Shown: positions 18,703 to 27,725 of the stretch, one piece after another
Layout: the number at the start of each line of letters is the position of its first letter
Numbering within the stretch: the stretch's first letter is position 1
Source: Vreelandella neptunia
GTDB lineage: Bacteria > Pseudomonadota > Gammaproteobacteria > Pseudomonadales > Halomonadaceae
DNA length: 64,000 nt
Assembly (NCBI RefSeq): GCF_000712975.1
Contig: NZ_JHQL01000004.1
Location: forward strand, 124,001-188,000
Direction: 5' to 3'
Made by a program: the position numbers and the translations under genes
Notes under the pieces: model-generated
The model's input: only the letters and a program-made list of their open reading frames with translations
The model's database searches: none
What the model was told of the DNA's origin: nothing

Positions 18703-18858
18703 CGCTAGCCTCTTCTCTTTTTACCGGTCTCTTTTCTATCGGGCTCACTATAAAGCTGTGCTATCGAGCAAATCGCTTGCTTTTCAGCATAGCGGCTGAC
18801 AAAAAATACGCCCAGCCGTATGACGCGATATAACTGGGCGCAGATGGGTAGCCTGCTA

Positions 18859-19428
18859 CTACTTATCTAATAACGCCATAAACTGGGCAAGCCATGCGGG
18901 ATGTGCGGGCCAAGCAGGTGCGGTTACCAAGTTGCCATCTGTCACTGCATCGGTGACCTCCAAGTTAGCGAAGTGTCCGCCAGCGAGCTCCACTTCTGGT
19001 TGGCAAGCCGGATAAGCCGAACACTGCTTGCCTTCTAGCACCTTCGCCGCGGCCAACAACTGCGCGCCATGACAGATTGCTGCGACCGGTTTCTGGGTTT
19101 CAAAGAAGTGTCTCACCATCGCCAGTACTTCTTGGTTTAAACGCAAATACTCCGGCGCACGGCCGCCAGGAACTACCAAAGCATCGTAGTCAGCGGGATT
19201 AACCTTGGCAAAATCGGCGTTCAGAGCGAAACGGTGACCAGGCTTTTCAGTGTAGGTTTGGTCACCTTCAAAATCATGAATTGCCGTTGCCACGGTATCA
19301 CCGGCTACTTTGTCGGGACACACCGCGTCGACGTGATGTCCAACCGCCATCAGCGCCTGGAAAGGCACCATCGTTTCGTAATCTTCAGTGAAATCTCCGG
19401 TAATCATTAAAATTCGCTTGTTGCTCAT
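18859..19428 (-). CDS. DJ-1/PfpI family protein
   Basis: A 189-residue class I glutamine-amidotransferase-like protein. The nucleophile elbow is [10 protein letters not shown] (Cys near residue 119), with the preceding acidic residue in [10 protein letters not shown]. It belongs to the PfpI/YhbO/YajL group, for which protease, glyoxalase III and deglycase activities have been claimed. The start [13 protein letters not shown] has AAGGAG upstream; 23 extra codons in the longer frame are excluded. Confidence 0.9.
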   Translation of the reverse strand: MSNKRILMITGDFTEDYETMVPFQALMAVGHHVDAVCPDKVAGDTVATAIHDFEGDQTYTEKPGHRFALNADFAKVNPADYDALVVPGGRAPEYLRLNQEVLAMVRHFFETQKPVAAICHGAQLLAAAKVLEGKQCSAYPACQPEVELAGGHFANLEVTDAVTDGNLVTAPAWPAHPAWLAQFMALLDK

Positions 19429-19692
19429 CTCACTTCTCCTTGTCGTTATTGGTCGAGGCCCAGAGCACACGCGTGGCGTGTTAGATGAGAGTAGCAAGCG
19501 CTTTTACTCAGTGGGTAGTAAACCGCTACTACATCTAACATTGGTAACCATGGCGCTCCGCTAGTGCTTGCAGCAGGCCAGCGCTCGGCTATTCCTGACA
19601 CACGCCATGACTGATGGGCCATCCACCTCTGATCGGCTCCTTGGTGCTAAGTGTGCTAGCCTTATGAGCCATATTCGACATAAAGGAACTGA

Positions 19693-20109
19693 ATGCTCAC
19701 TATTTCTAATAGCGTGACGATAGCGGATTGGGAGATTGATATCAGCCAGATCAGAGCTCAAGGCTCGGGAGGCCAAAACGTCAATAAAGTCGCTTCTGCG
19801 GTGCATTTACGTTTCGATATTCAAAGCTCTACACTACCGCCGATCTATAAAGAGCGTTTAATGGCGCTGTCTGATCAGCGCATTAGTAAAGAGGGTGTAG
19901 TGATTATTAAAGCCCAGAGCTATCGCACCCTGGAATTGAACAAAGAGGATGCTCTTGCTCGCTTAAAAGCATTGATTCAAAGCGCAGGAAAACAACAGAA
20001 AATGCGTCGGCCAACGAAGCCCACCAAAGGTTCGCAGCGCCGCCGTGTGGATCACAAAACTCGTAAAGGCAAAACAAAGTTACTGCGTGGTAAAGTATCG
20101 ATCTCGTAA
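19693..20109 (+). CDS. arfB: Alternative ribosome-rescue factor ArfB
   Basis: Peptidyl-tRNA hydrolase that releases nascent chains from ribosomes stalled on non-stop mRNA. The 138-residue length fits ArfB/YaeJ. The catalytic GGQ lies at 26-28 in GSGGQNVNKVASAVHLRFDI. The C-terminal tail is rich in Lys and Arg (KMRRPTKPTKGSQRRRVDHK), the element that inserts into the empty mRNA channel. SD AAAGGAA. It is much shorter than RF1/RF2 and lacks their stop-codon-recognition domain. Confidence 0.95.
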   Translation: MLTISNSVTIADWEIDISQIRAQGSGGQNVNKVASAVHLRFDIQSSTLPPIYKERLMALSDQRISKEGVVIIKAQSYRTLELNKEDALARLKALIQSAGKQQKMRRPTKPTKGSQRRRVDHKTRKGKTKLLRGKVSIS

Positions 20110-20236
20110 AATACGCACTGACTATAAGCTATAAGCGGTTCAAACTGGTTATAAAATATTCACCGATCATAAACTGTGAGCTGAGTATGTAATGCTCGCT
20201 TAGTCGTTTTTTCATCACTCATTGAGTCTTTTCATC

Positions 20237-20455
20237 ATGTCCAACGCCTCATCACACTCTACCCTTCGCGTTGCCCGCCCACTGTCGCCCTGCATTCAGG
20301 TATGTACCATTGAGCCCTCCTCTTCGCTATGCAAAGGCTGTGGTCGGACGCTAGATGAGATTGCCTGTTGGGGCAGTATGACCGAGGCCGAGAAGACCCC
20401 GGTGTGGGATCGGCTTGAACAAGAAGGCTATATCGACGCACAGTACGCCAAGTAA
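20237..20455 (+). CDS. DUF1289 family protein
   Basis: A 72-residue protein with the DUF1289 core PLSPCIQVCTIEPSSSLCKG followed by CGRTLDEIACW: four conserved cysteines arranged like a small metal-binding knuckle. Function unknown, but it is often found as a short stand-alone protein in Proteobacteria. The ATG at 20237 is chosen over a TTG five codons upstream; neither has a strong SD. Confidence 0.88.
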   Translation: MSNASSHSTLRVARPLSPCIQVCTIEPSSSLCKGCGRTLDEIACWGSMTEAEKTPVWDRLEQEGYIDAQYAK

Positions 20456-20456
20456 G

Positions 20457-21506
20457 CTAGATCTCGTCTGTATGCCGGTCGCTTAAAATATGGTGCAGTT
20501 CGCCACATGACACCATCGGATCATCGCAGTTAATCACGATCTTTGACTCTGCCAGAACATAGCTACGGCCTGTTGTGGTGTTTTCCACCACTTGGTAATC
20601 ACCTTCTTGATGGGTGCCAGTGAAGGTGCCAATAAATCCGGTTTCACGCAGTGACACGGTCTCTAACTTATCGCCAACCGTCAGCCGACCTTCATAATTC
20701 ATCAGTGCTAAGCGCGCTGAAGTACCGGTGCCGGTAGTGCTACGGCAAATAACACCGGGATGCACATAGGTGGTTGAACGCGAGCGAATATAGCCTTCTG
20801 CTATTTTCTCTTCTGGCCCCATAAAGTGTAAAAACGGCAATGGCCCGACGTCACCTAAGGTGTAATGCGAAAAACCGCGCTGCGCCTGGATCGCCTCAAC
20901 TATTTTATAAGCGCAAGCGGCAAGTGCCTGCTCCTCATTGCGCACTAATTTAAAGCCCAGCTCTTCGGCATCGACCAACGCATAAAACCCACCGCTGTAT
21001 GCGACCGAGTAAGTAACAGTGCCTATTTCGGGTACTTGAATGGTGTCGCGATAGGTATCGATATAGCTTGGCAGACCTTCACAGGTAACTGATTCCACGA
21101 CCCCATTACGCACCTTTGCTTCAATTTGCACCAAGCCTGCGGGTGCTTCTAGTTTAAAGCGTTGAATCCCTTCCTGCTTAGGAACAAGGCCGCTCTCCAA
21201 GACCGCCGTGGCAGTGCACAGTGTGTTAGAGCCAGAATAAATCGGATACCCCATCACTTCCATAATAATGTAGCCCGCCACTGCCTCTGGATGCGAGGCT
21301 GGAACAAGCAAGTCCACCGACATTTCTGGAATGCCGTACGGCTCTTCTAATAGCAGTCGCCTTAAACCATCAGCATCATCACGCATGAACTCCATTTGTT
21401 GGCGTACCGTGGCACCTGGAAGTAGATCAATGCCCCCTGTCACAATGCGGCTAACATCGCCACCAGCATGGGTATCCATCAATTGAATCGTATGCAGCTT
21501 CTTCAT
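20457..21506 (-). CDS. Proline racemase superfamily protein lacking both catalytic cysteines
   Basis: A 349-residue member of the proline racemase / hydroxyproline epimerase / trans-3-hydroxyproline dehydratase superfamily. The first catalytic motif, normally MCGH, here reads YSGSNT (Ser91); the second, normally DRSPCGTGTSA, reads CRSTTGTGTSARLA (Thr258). Both catalytic Cys are therefore replaced (Ser/Thr), and the Asp before the second motif is Cys254. Racemase or epimerase activity by the two-thiol mechanism is unlikely; a dehydratase or new reaction is more plausible. Its ATG overlaps the stop of the upstream MDR gene (ATGA), so the two form an operon. Confidence 0.85.
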   Translation of the reverse strand: MKKLHTIQLMDTHAGGDVSRIVTGGIDLLPGATVRQQMEFMRDDADGLRRLLLEEPYGIPEMSVDLLVPASHPEAVAGYIIMEVMGYPIYSGSNTLCTATAVLESGLVPKQEGIQRFKLEAPAGLVQIEAKVRNGVVESVTCEGLPSYIDTYRDTIQVPEIGTVTYSVAYSGGFYALVDAEELGFKLVRNEEQALAACAYKIVEAIQAQRGFSHYTLGDVGPLPFLHFMGPEEKIAEGYIRSRSTTYVHPGVICRSTTGTGTSARLALMNYEGRLTVGDKLETVSLRETGFIGTFTGTHQEGDYQVVENTTTGRSYVLAESKIVINCDDPMVSCGELHHILSDRHTDEI

Positions 21507-22684
21507 AAACCTTGCTCCTCAGCAGTAGCAAGGGCAAACGGTGCGCCGTGGGTTTCCCACTGTGCATCAGGAACAATCACAATCTTGCCCAAATAGTTAC
21601 TATCACGGTTCACAAAGTAACGCTCAGCGTTATGCAGGTCTGAGAGTTTAAAGGCGCCGTGCAGCACGGGTTTTAGTGCTCCGCTACGAATCCATTCAAT
21701 CAGTTGCTCGGCCTCTTCCCGGGTGCCATGAGAAACACCAAAAATTTGCACCTGATACAGATAGATCCGAGTCCACATCATCTCGCTAATATTGCCGCCA
21801 CTCGCGCCAGCAATGGATAGCCGCGGATAGCGGCTACGCCCCTGCATGTCGACAATCATGGTGTCGATAAACAGATCGGTCATTTGCCCCCCGACCAAGT
21901 CCATCACTGCATCAATCGGCTTGCCACTGGTTTCGGCCAACACACGCTCAACAAAAGTGGCTAAATCACCACGGTCGATCACTGCCTCAGCACCCAGTGC
22001 CAAAAGTGCATCGGCCTTATCCAACTGGCTGACCGCGTAAGGAATAGCCCCCACGATTCTGCACAGCTGAATTAATGCTGTTCCAACCCCACCACTGGCA
22101 CCTGTCACTAACACGCGTTCGCCTGCACTTATGTTGGCAGAGGTCATCATGTGATAGGCCGTCTGATATGAACACATACCCATTGAGGCAAGCTCTGCAT
22201 CTTGCAATTCAGGGTTAGGCACATGGTGGAACTGATCAGCGGGTACTACGACATACTCGGCGTATCCGCCATCTGCGCCATGCCCGTAATAATCAGGCGT
22301 CAGGTTAATATCGCGGCGTTCATCAGCGTAAATATTAAAGTCGAGCAGGCCTCGCTCTCCAATACGGGAAACGTCTACACCCTCGCCTACTGCCACCACA
22401 CGGCCGGCAATATCGGCACCTTGAATACGAGGAAAGGTCAGCGTGGGTGAGCCTCCCATCGCAAACGATGTGACTTCCTCTTTGCCCTTCGTTGGGTAAA
22501 GTCCTTCACGCGCTTTTCGGTCGGTATTATTTTTAGCCGTTGCCGTTACTTGAACCAGTACTTGCCCCGGCCCAGGTCGGGGGGTAACGACATCCTGCCG
22601 ATACTGCAGCTTATCTACATCACCGTGGCCAGTTAATAGCATGGCAGACATCGTCTTGGGGAGTTGAGGTGCAGCTTCGGCCAT
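21503..22684 (-). CDS. Zinc-less MDR dehydrogenase / quinone oxidoreductase-like
   Basis: A 393-residue medium-chain dehydrogenase/reductase. The GroES-like domain starts MSAMLLTGHGDVDKLQYR; the cofactor site is VLVTGASGGVGTALIQLCRI. It lacks the structural-zinc cysteines of alcohol dehydrogenases. The start MAEAAPQLPK follows CAGGAG; 41 upstream codons run into a terminator and are excluded. It overlaps the proline-racemase relative by 4 bases, so both likely act on one substrate, perhaps an imino or keto acid (inference). Confidence 0.85.
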   Translation of the reverse strand: MAEAAPQLPKTMSAMLLTGHGDVDKLQYRQDVVTPRPGPGQVLVQVTATAKNNTDRKAREGLYPTKGKEEVTSFAMGGSPTLTFPRIQGADIAGRVVAVGEGVDVSRIGERGLLDFNIYADERRDINLTPDYYGHGADGGYAEYVVVPADQFHHVPNPELQDAELASMGMCSYQTAYHMMTSANISAGERVLVTGASGGVGTALIQLCRIVGAIPYAVSQLDKADALLALGAEAVIDRGDLATFVERVLAETSGKPIDAVMDLVGGQMTDLFIDTMIVDMQGRSRYPRLSIAGASGGNISEMMWTRIYLYQVQIFGVSHGTREEAEQLIEWIRSGALKPVLHGAFKLSDLHNAERYFVNRDSNYLGKIVIVPDAQWETHGAPFALATAEEQGL

Positions 22685-22798
22685 AAATTTGCTCCTGTTT
22701 AAAAGCGTGGACGAACCGAACTGACAATAGCAAATGTTGCCAGTAACAAACGACGACAATAACAAACTTTGATAATTACTAAAGAGATAAAAACAAAA

Positions 22799-22829
22799 CG
22801 GCGTCAACGGAGTGCCACCGTTGACGCCG
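22799..22829 (-). terminator. Rho-independent terminator after nnrU-like gene
   Basis: Perfect 12-bp stem CGGCGTCAACGG / CCGTTGACGCCG with a 7-base loop, followed on the leftward strand by TTTTGTTTTTAT. It ends the nnrU-like transcript 20 bases after its stop codon. Confidence 0.93.
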
Positions 22830-22848
22830 CTAATATTTATTAATAATT

Positions 22849-23427
22849 TCAGCTAAATACAGGCACACCGATAAGCAGCATGTGTAGATAAAGTGCAAAA
22901 ACAATATACGCAACCAGTCCCACAACCACAGTGGCTATTGTTGCCGGGATAGAGATAACGGTCGCTGGTGGCGGGGCGGCACGATCACGTTTTTTGGCTG
23001 CTTTAAACGCCAGGATAGCCCACACCAAAAACGCTGCAAAAAAGATAATATCGCCAAGCCTGCCATTGGCCAACAGATGAGAAAATGCCCAAATTTTAAC
23101 GGCCAACATCATTGGGTGGCCAAGCTTCGCTTTAATCGCATTGCGCGGCACATAGGCTGCCACTAGCATAATAAAGGCGGGAATCATCAGCAGCGCTACC
23201 GCATGGCGTAAGCCCATAGGCGGGAACCAAACGTAAATAGAGTCTAAGCGCATTTGGCCAAATCCGTAGATAGCGATTGCCAGTCCAATCACTGATACTA
23301 CGGAATACGCTAGCTTCCAGGAGGTTTCGCCATGTTTAGTAATCTGCTGCTGACGCCAGTCTTCAGCAAAGATACGCACGGAGTGGCTGCCAAGAAATAT
23401 CAGCAGGCCAATAATCATGATGGTCAT
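22849..23427 (-). CDS. NnrU family membrane protein
   Basis: A 192-residue protein of the NnrU family with about five TM helices: IIGLLIFLGSHSVRIF, SVVSVIGLAIAIYGFG, AVALLMIPAFIMLVAAYV, IIFFAAFLVWAILAF and a C-terminal segment. The conserved KLGHPMMLAVKIWAFSHLLA (about 103-122) is diagnostic. NnrU was first linked to nitrogen-oxide metabolism; many members, probably this one too, are in genomes without denitrification context. Start MTIMIIG chosen over a soluble leader; the SD is weak. Confidence 0.85.
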   Translation of the reverse strand: MTIMIIGLLIFLGSHSVRIFAEDWRQQQITKHGETSWKLAYSVVSVIGLAIAIYGFGQMRLDSIYVWFPPMGLRHAVALLMIPAFIMLVAAYVPRNAIKAKLGHPMMLAVKIWAFSHLLANGRLGDIIFFAAFLVWAILAFKAAKKRDRAAPPPATVISIPATIATVVVGLVAYIVFALYLHMLLIGVPVFS

Positions 23428-23541
23428 AAAGGTGGCTCTCAGGTTGTTTGCAGGTCGTTGGTCGACTGCGAGCATGCCACACTCACGCCCAAACCACATG
23501 GCGAACTATCAACTTTTCGCTAACAGCGAAACTATCTCGAT

Positions 23542-24513
23542 TTAAAACCAGCTTTTGCGTTTAAATAGCCAAATCAAGCTACCACCGATACCCAGCATAG
23601 CCCCCCAAACAAAAAAATAACCATATTGATAGCGCAGCTCTGGCATGTATTCAAAGTTCATACCGTAAATACCAGCAATGAACGTTAACGGTACAAAGAT
23701 CGCCGTAATCACCGTTAATACACGCATGGTGATATTTAGCTGATGAGAAGAGATCGAAATATAGCCATCGATAAGGTCACCGCAAATGTCATAATACATT
23801 TGCGTCAAAGTATAAAGACGTTCAAAGCGCTCCTCTACATCCGTAATGGCATGCATCGTTTCACTTTCACCACGAGGCAGATGAGCGTAATCGTAGGCTG
23901 TAAGCTCTTGGGTAATGCCCTTATGATAGCTAAAAATACGGCGCATCTTCACCAAACGTGAACGGTAGGTGGTGATTTTTCGCATCAGCACATCGTTACC
24001 ATTCTCTAACAGCTCATCTTCTATGTCGCTTAGCTCAGTTTCGAATTCCAATAAGCTATCAATATAGAAACCTGCTGAGGTATACATGATTTTCAGCGCG
24101 ACACGCTCGGGAGATAATGCCAGCAGCGTTTTGCCATGCTCATTAAAAAGCCGTTCAATGCTGAGCGCTTCACCCGCATGCAAGGTGATCAGAAAGTGCT
24201 CACCAATGAAAAAACACACCTGTTGAGGCACGAACTTGAGCTGGGCATCAAACGAAGAAATACCTCGGTAGATAATCAATGTATGATGCTCAAACTCTTC
24301 AATTTTAGGCGGGTGACGCTCCTTGTGGGCATCCTGAATGGCCATTGGATGACAATTAAAACGTTCCAGTAGCTGGCGCTCACGCGTTTCTGACTCGCCT
24401 TTCATATCTATCCATAGGTGGCTGCCAGGCGTTGCCTGCCAAACATCAATAAGGCATTCATCACCTTCATGCACATCGCCATCCGGCATCGTTAGTAGGC
24501 TGCGAATCATCAT
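23542..24513 (-). CDS. CorA-family divalent cation transporter
   Basis: A 323-residue CorA/ZntB superfamily protein: N-terminal cytoplasmic funnel domain (1-260), then two C-terminal TM helices linked by the signature YGMNFEYMPEL, with GMN at 284-286. The extreme C-terminus is basic (FKRKSWF), as usual. GMN with an acidic loop fits Mg2+/Co2+ transport; Zn2+ export by ZntB-like members cannot be excluded. Two adjacent ATGs (24513 and 24510) are possible starts. Confidence 0.9.
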   Translation of the reverse strand: MMIRSLLTMPDGDVHEGDECLIDVWQATPGSHLWIDMKGESETRERQLLERFNCHPMAIQDAHKERHPPKIEEFEHHTLIIYRGISSFDAQLKFVPQQVCFFIGEHFLITLHAGEALSIERLFNEHGKTLLALSPERVALKIMYTSAGFYIDSLLEFETELSDIEDELLENGNDVLMRKITTYRSRLVKMRRIFSYHKGITQELTAYDYAHLPRGESETMHAITDVEERFERLYTLTQMYYDICGDLIDGYISISSHQLNITMRVLTVITAIFVPLTFIAGIYGMNFEYMPELRYQYGYFFVWGAMLGIGGSLIWLFKRKSWF

Positions 24514-24544
24514 CGTCCCTGTTAATTTGGTTCACGGCTTAACG

Positions 24545-25936
24545 TTACTGCCTAACGCTTTGACGACGATTAGGCAGATAGGCCAGCGTCACACTGACAA
24601 CAATAGACGCCAGAAGCGCCCCTAAAAATGGCCCAAGCGTGGGAATACTGCCGGGGAACGTTGCTGCCACAATACCCGCGCTGACACTTCCCTGACTTAT
24701 CCAGCCTGGCAGTATTGCTCCTACCAACCCTGCCATACCACCCCCTATCGCCGCCAGAGGCGTCATACGTTGCCACAGGCCAAGCAGCACCGGCACCACG
24801 ATGGCAGCGCACAGTAAGTCAGCGATTAAGAATAGTCGCAGTACCGACAACCCCTGCAACGCAATCAGCACTACTGGCACCATCATGGCGACCGTTATCC
24901 AACGAGCAGTCGTTAAAGAAGCTGTATGCCGTTCACCGCCACGTCCAACAATCAGCGACGCGATGCCATTTTGAAGCGTATCAACACTTGAGGTTACCAA
25001 CGTGACAGCCAGCACTAAGGCGGGCAGTGCTACCCACACCGGCGCATCGGTTAACAGTGCAAAGAAGGGAATAGGCGGCTCTCCAAGTGGCACTCCACTC
25101 ATCGCGGCCATCATGCCGACACCGCCAATGACCATCACCACCAACACGGTCATACCGCCGCCTAGCCAAGCACCTCGGCCTAAGCTCTGGTCATCCTGGG
25201 CAGCCCATACACGCTGCCAATAGCCTTGATGGAAAAGATTGGCGGCGGTCACCGCAATGACAAGTGTAAGAGCAACGCTGAGCGCACTTGTGATAGGAAT
25301 AGAAGGCATCACTGCGTCATTCGGCATGGTTGGCAGCCGCCATATGGCAACGCTGCCAACAGCTGCTAACAGGGCCAACAAAAGCCACGCTTGCCAGCGA
25401 TCCGTGGCGAGGCTTGCCCGTAGCCCACCAACCACCGTGTACACCAAGGTTGTGAGCGCAACACCAATAATCACCAGCGCCGGAGGTACCTCTGACAGCA
25501 GCGAGGTAATCGCGCCGATGGCCGTTAGTTCCGCCGCTAAAAAACAGCCCATATAAGCAACAGAGGCCAGCGATACCCAGCGACGCACGCCTTTGCCATA
25601 ACAGGCATCAGCAAATTCAGCAATGCTTCTGCCCTCTGGCAAAGCACGGCGAATTTTTGGCCCGTAAAGCCCTAAGACAATAAACGGCAGCGCAGAGCCT
25701 ATTGCATAGCCTGCGAGCGCTAATGGCCCAACAAACGCACCTATTTCAGGCGGTGCAAACAAAATCCAAGCGCCCATTCCCGAGGCTAAAAATGAGAACC
25801 CCAGCGTGGACGCCGTTTGCGAATTGCGTGCTGTCACGTAGTCATCGAGCGACCCCTGCACATGGCGTGCCCGAAGGCCCAAAAAGGCAAAGCAAAGTAG
25901 TGCCGCACCCAGTACGGCTGATGTTAGGTAAGGCAT
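24545..25936 (-). CDS. SSS-family symporter, predicted thiamine (or precursor) transporter
   Basis: A 463-residue sodium:solute symporter with about 13 hydrophobic helices; TVVGGLRASLATDRWQ and LAVTLVTSSVDTLQNGIASL are SSS signatures. Its mRNA leader is a TPP riboswitch (25943-26030), so the cargo is most likely thiamine or a thiamine precursor; Rodionov and co-workers proposed such an SSS transporter under the name ThiV. The SD GGAGGAA is embedded in the riboswitch 3' side, so translational control is likely. Confidence 0.85.
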   Translation of the reverse strand: MPYLTSAVLGAALLCFAFLGLRARHVQGSLDDYVTARNSQTASTLGFSFLASGMGAWILFAPPEIGAFVGPLALAGYAIGSALPFIVLGLYGPKIRRALPEGRSIAEFADACYGKGVRRWVSLASVAYMGCFLAAELTAIGAITSLLSEVPPALVIIGVALTTLVYTVVGGLRASLATDRWQAWLLLALLAAVGSVAIWRLPTMPNDAVMPSIPITSALSVALTLVIAVTAANLFHQGYWQRVWAAQDDQSLGRGAWLGGGMTVLVVMVIGGVGMMAAMSGVPLGEPPIPFFALLTDAPVWVALPALVLAVTLVTSSVDTLQNGIASLIVGRGGERHTASLTTARWITVAMMVPVVLIALQGLSVLRLFLIADLLCAAIVVPVLLGLWQRMTPLAAIGGGMAGLVGAILPGWISQGSVSAGIVAATFPGSIPTLGPFLGALLASIVVSVTLAYLPNRRQSVRQ

Positions 25937-25942
25937 GTCGCA

Positions 25943-26030
25943 CTTCCTCCGCCGGTATTAACCGGATCAGGTTCCAGGGTCTGCGCAGTGCGCATTCTCA
26001 GCCCATCAGTGTGGAGCTCCCCTGGCGACA
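25943..26030 (-). promoter_or_regulatory. TPP (THI-box) riboswitch
   Basis: Read leftwards, the leader contains the invariant TPP-aptamer elements in order: GGGCTGAGAA (P2/P3 side), ACCCTGGAACCTGATCCGG and TAATACCGGCGGAGGAA (P4/P5 side). The terminal GGAGGAA is also the SD of the symporter gene 8 bases before its ATG, implying that ligand binding hides the ribosome-binding site. Outer boundaries are approximate. Confidence 0.95.
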
Positions 26031-26144
26031 GTGAATGGAGACGCTATCCTCGGTGAAAGTGGTTCGTTAGTAAAGGTTGGGCGTTAGTAAAATCTGTCAG
26101 TGAGTAACGCCTAGGTGGGTAACTTTTTTCCTACTATTTTCCCT

Positions 26145-26729
26145 TTATGATCGCGGTAGGCGTCCCATTAAGTAGAACTCTTCATTAGGTGGGGTGCCTG
26201 CCATGGTAACCAATCGGTTCGACATTCCAAAAAAAGCGACAATGGCACCAATGTCCCAACAATCTTCCAGCGTGAAACCAACTTGCTCTAATCTGGCCTG
26301 CCATTCGGAAGAGAACTCACCCACTTCAATACCGCAATGCATTGCAAAATCCAACATCATGCGATGACGTTCGCTCAGTCCTGCGGTCAGGTGATTAATT
26401 GCAACGTTGTCTGCTACTAACGGGTCCTTGCTATAAATTCTCAATAAGGCCCCATGCGCAACGACACAATAAAGACAACGATTGCGTGCACTTGTGGCTA
26501 CCACAATCATCTCTTTTTCAGCCTTGGTGAGCGTGTCGGACTCACGCTCCATTAGCGCATCGTGGTACGCAAAAAACGCGCGAAACTCATCGGGGCGGTG
26601 GGCCAACATTAAAAATACGTTGGGTACAAAGCCCGCCTTGCTTTGAACATTTACTATTGCTTCACGAATATCATCAGGCAGTTCGTCAAGGGTTTCTGGC
26701 ACATGGAAACGGCTAAGTGGGTTTATCAT
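26145..26729 (-). CDS. Peroxidase-related AhpD/CMD-like protein
   Basis: A 194-residue member of the AhpD-like / carboxymuconolactone decarboxylase fold group called peroxidase-related enzymes. The redox motif is RNRCLYCVVAHGA (CxxC plus His) with TLTKAEKEMIVVATSA before it, the usual AhpD proton-relay setting. The C-terminal DCWDIGAIVAFFGMSNRLV completes the family pattern. Start after GAGGAA; the longer frame begins in a lysine-rich, non-family leader. Confidence 0.87.
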   Translation of the reverse strand: MINPLSRFHVPETLDELPDDIREAIVNVQSKAGFVPNVFLMLAHRPDEFRAFFAYHDALMERESDTLTKAEKEMIVVATSARNRCLYCVVAHGALLRIYSKDPLVADNVAINHLTAGLSERHRMMLDFAMHCGIEVGEFSSEWQARLEQVGFTLEDCWDIGAIVAFFGMSNRLVTMAGTPPNEEFYLMGRLPRS

Positions 26730-26931
26730 CGCGGTTCCTCTTTTCCTAAAAGCAGGTTTTAAATTTTTGTTTTGGTTAAACATTTATACTGCTGACTGAA
26801 CGCTATTCAGTAACAAAATACTAAACAAAGTGACTTTCAATCGCGGCTCACGCTGTCCATACTCTTAACAACTCAATAACCTATAAGCCGCGCAATGAAC
26901 GCGTAAAATGGCACCTTACAGGGACACTCAC

Positions 26932-27627
26932 ATGCAGCATTTCGAAGCGAAAGAGCATACGCCAGGGCGCTTACACACACTTTTTGCTGACCCTTACCGC
27001 GCGTTCGACAACGATACCGATGAGCGGCAGCTACACATTCGAGTCATGCTGCACATCCTCTTTGCACAGCCCCTGCAACAGTCGCCGATGACCCTTCGGG
27101 TCATTCATGGTTGGGAAAACGGCAGTTTCGAGCCAAGCGAATTGAAGCACATTGATTATCCGCTTACTTCGCTAGAAGACTTACACCGAGTGACAAACGA
27201 ATTTTCCCAGGCCTCTCAACAGCGTCAACCACTACCAGCCGAAGATACCTCGCTTCTTACTGCGCCATTAGCCAAACTCTTTGCCCAGGCAGAAGAGGCA
27301 GAAGGACGTATCATTACGGAAGCGACGCGCAATATACCCGCACGCTGGCCTGCCTTACCGGGTGGTTTAGCAATTTACACGCTATTCAAAATGTATCATC
27401 GCCTTGTATATGGTGAAGACGACAATTACCGTTGTTCTCAATGCGAAACGCCTGAGGGTCTCCAAGAACTCCATGAATTTCATATTGAAGAAGGCGAGTT
27501 CGCGCTGTTAACGCCCCCGGCTCACTACAAAAAAATAGTGCCCACCATGCTGATACTGCATGCTGGCCAGCTTGGCCCTATTGAGCAACTTATCCGCGAA
27601 AGTCTGCCTTTGTTTCCAGATAGATAA
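26932..27627 (+). CDS. Hypothetical protein (231 aa)
   Basis: A soluble 231-residue protein I do not recognise. It starts MQHFEAKEHTPGRLHTLF; residues 37-75 look helical, and a single CxxC (CSQCETPEG, about 165-173) could bind metal or be a partial zinc knuckle. No signal peptide. It is followed by a strong terminator. Its ATG is chosen over one 8 codons earlier because AGGGAC precedes it. Function unknown. Confidence 0.65.
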   Translation: MQHFEAKEHTPGRLHTLFADPYRAFDNDTDERQLHIRVMLHILFAQPLQQSPMTLRVIHGWENGSFEPSELKHIDYPLTSLEDLHRVTNEFSQASQQRQPLPAEDTSLLTAPLAKLFAQAEEAEGRIITEATRNIPARWPALPGGLAIYTLFKMYHRLVYGEDDNYRCSQCETPEGLQELHEFHIEEGEFALLTPPAHYKKIVPTMLILHAGQLGPIEQLIRESLPLFPDR

Positions 27628-27691
27628 CCCGTTATTTATCAAGCTAAAGTTATTTACTCTGAAGCCATGCCATCCGACGCCGTACACCAAG

Positions 27692-27713
27692 AAGCCCCGT
27701 TTTCACGGGGCTT
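27692..27713. terminator. Rho-independent terminator between convergent genes
   Basis: Perfect 9-bp stem AAGCCCCGT / ACGGGGCTT with a TTTC loop. T-rich sequence follows on the rightward strand (CTTTATT), so it best serves the hypothetical gene to its left; weaker action for mmsA is possible. Confidence 0.85.
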
Positions 27714-27725
27714 TATTGATCACGA

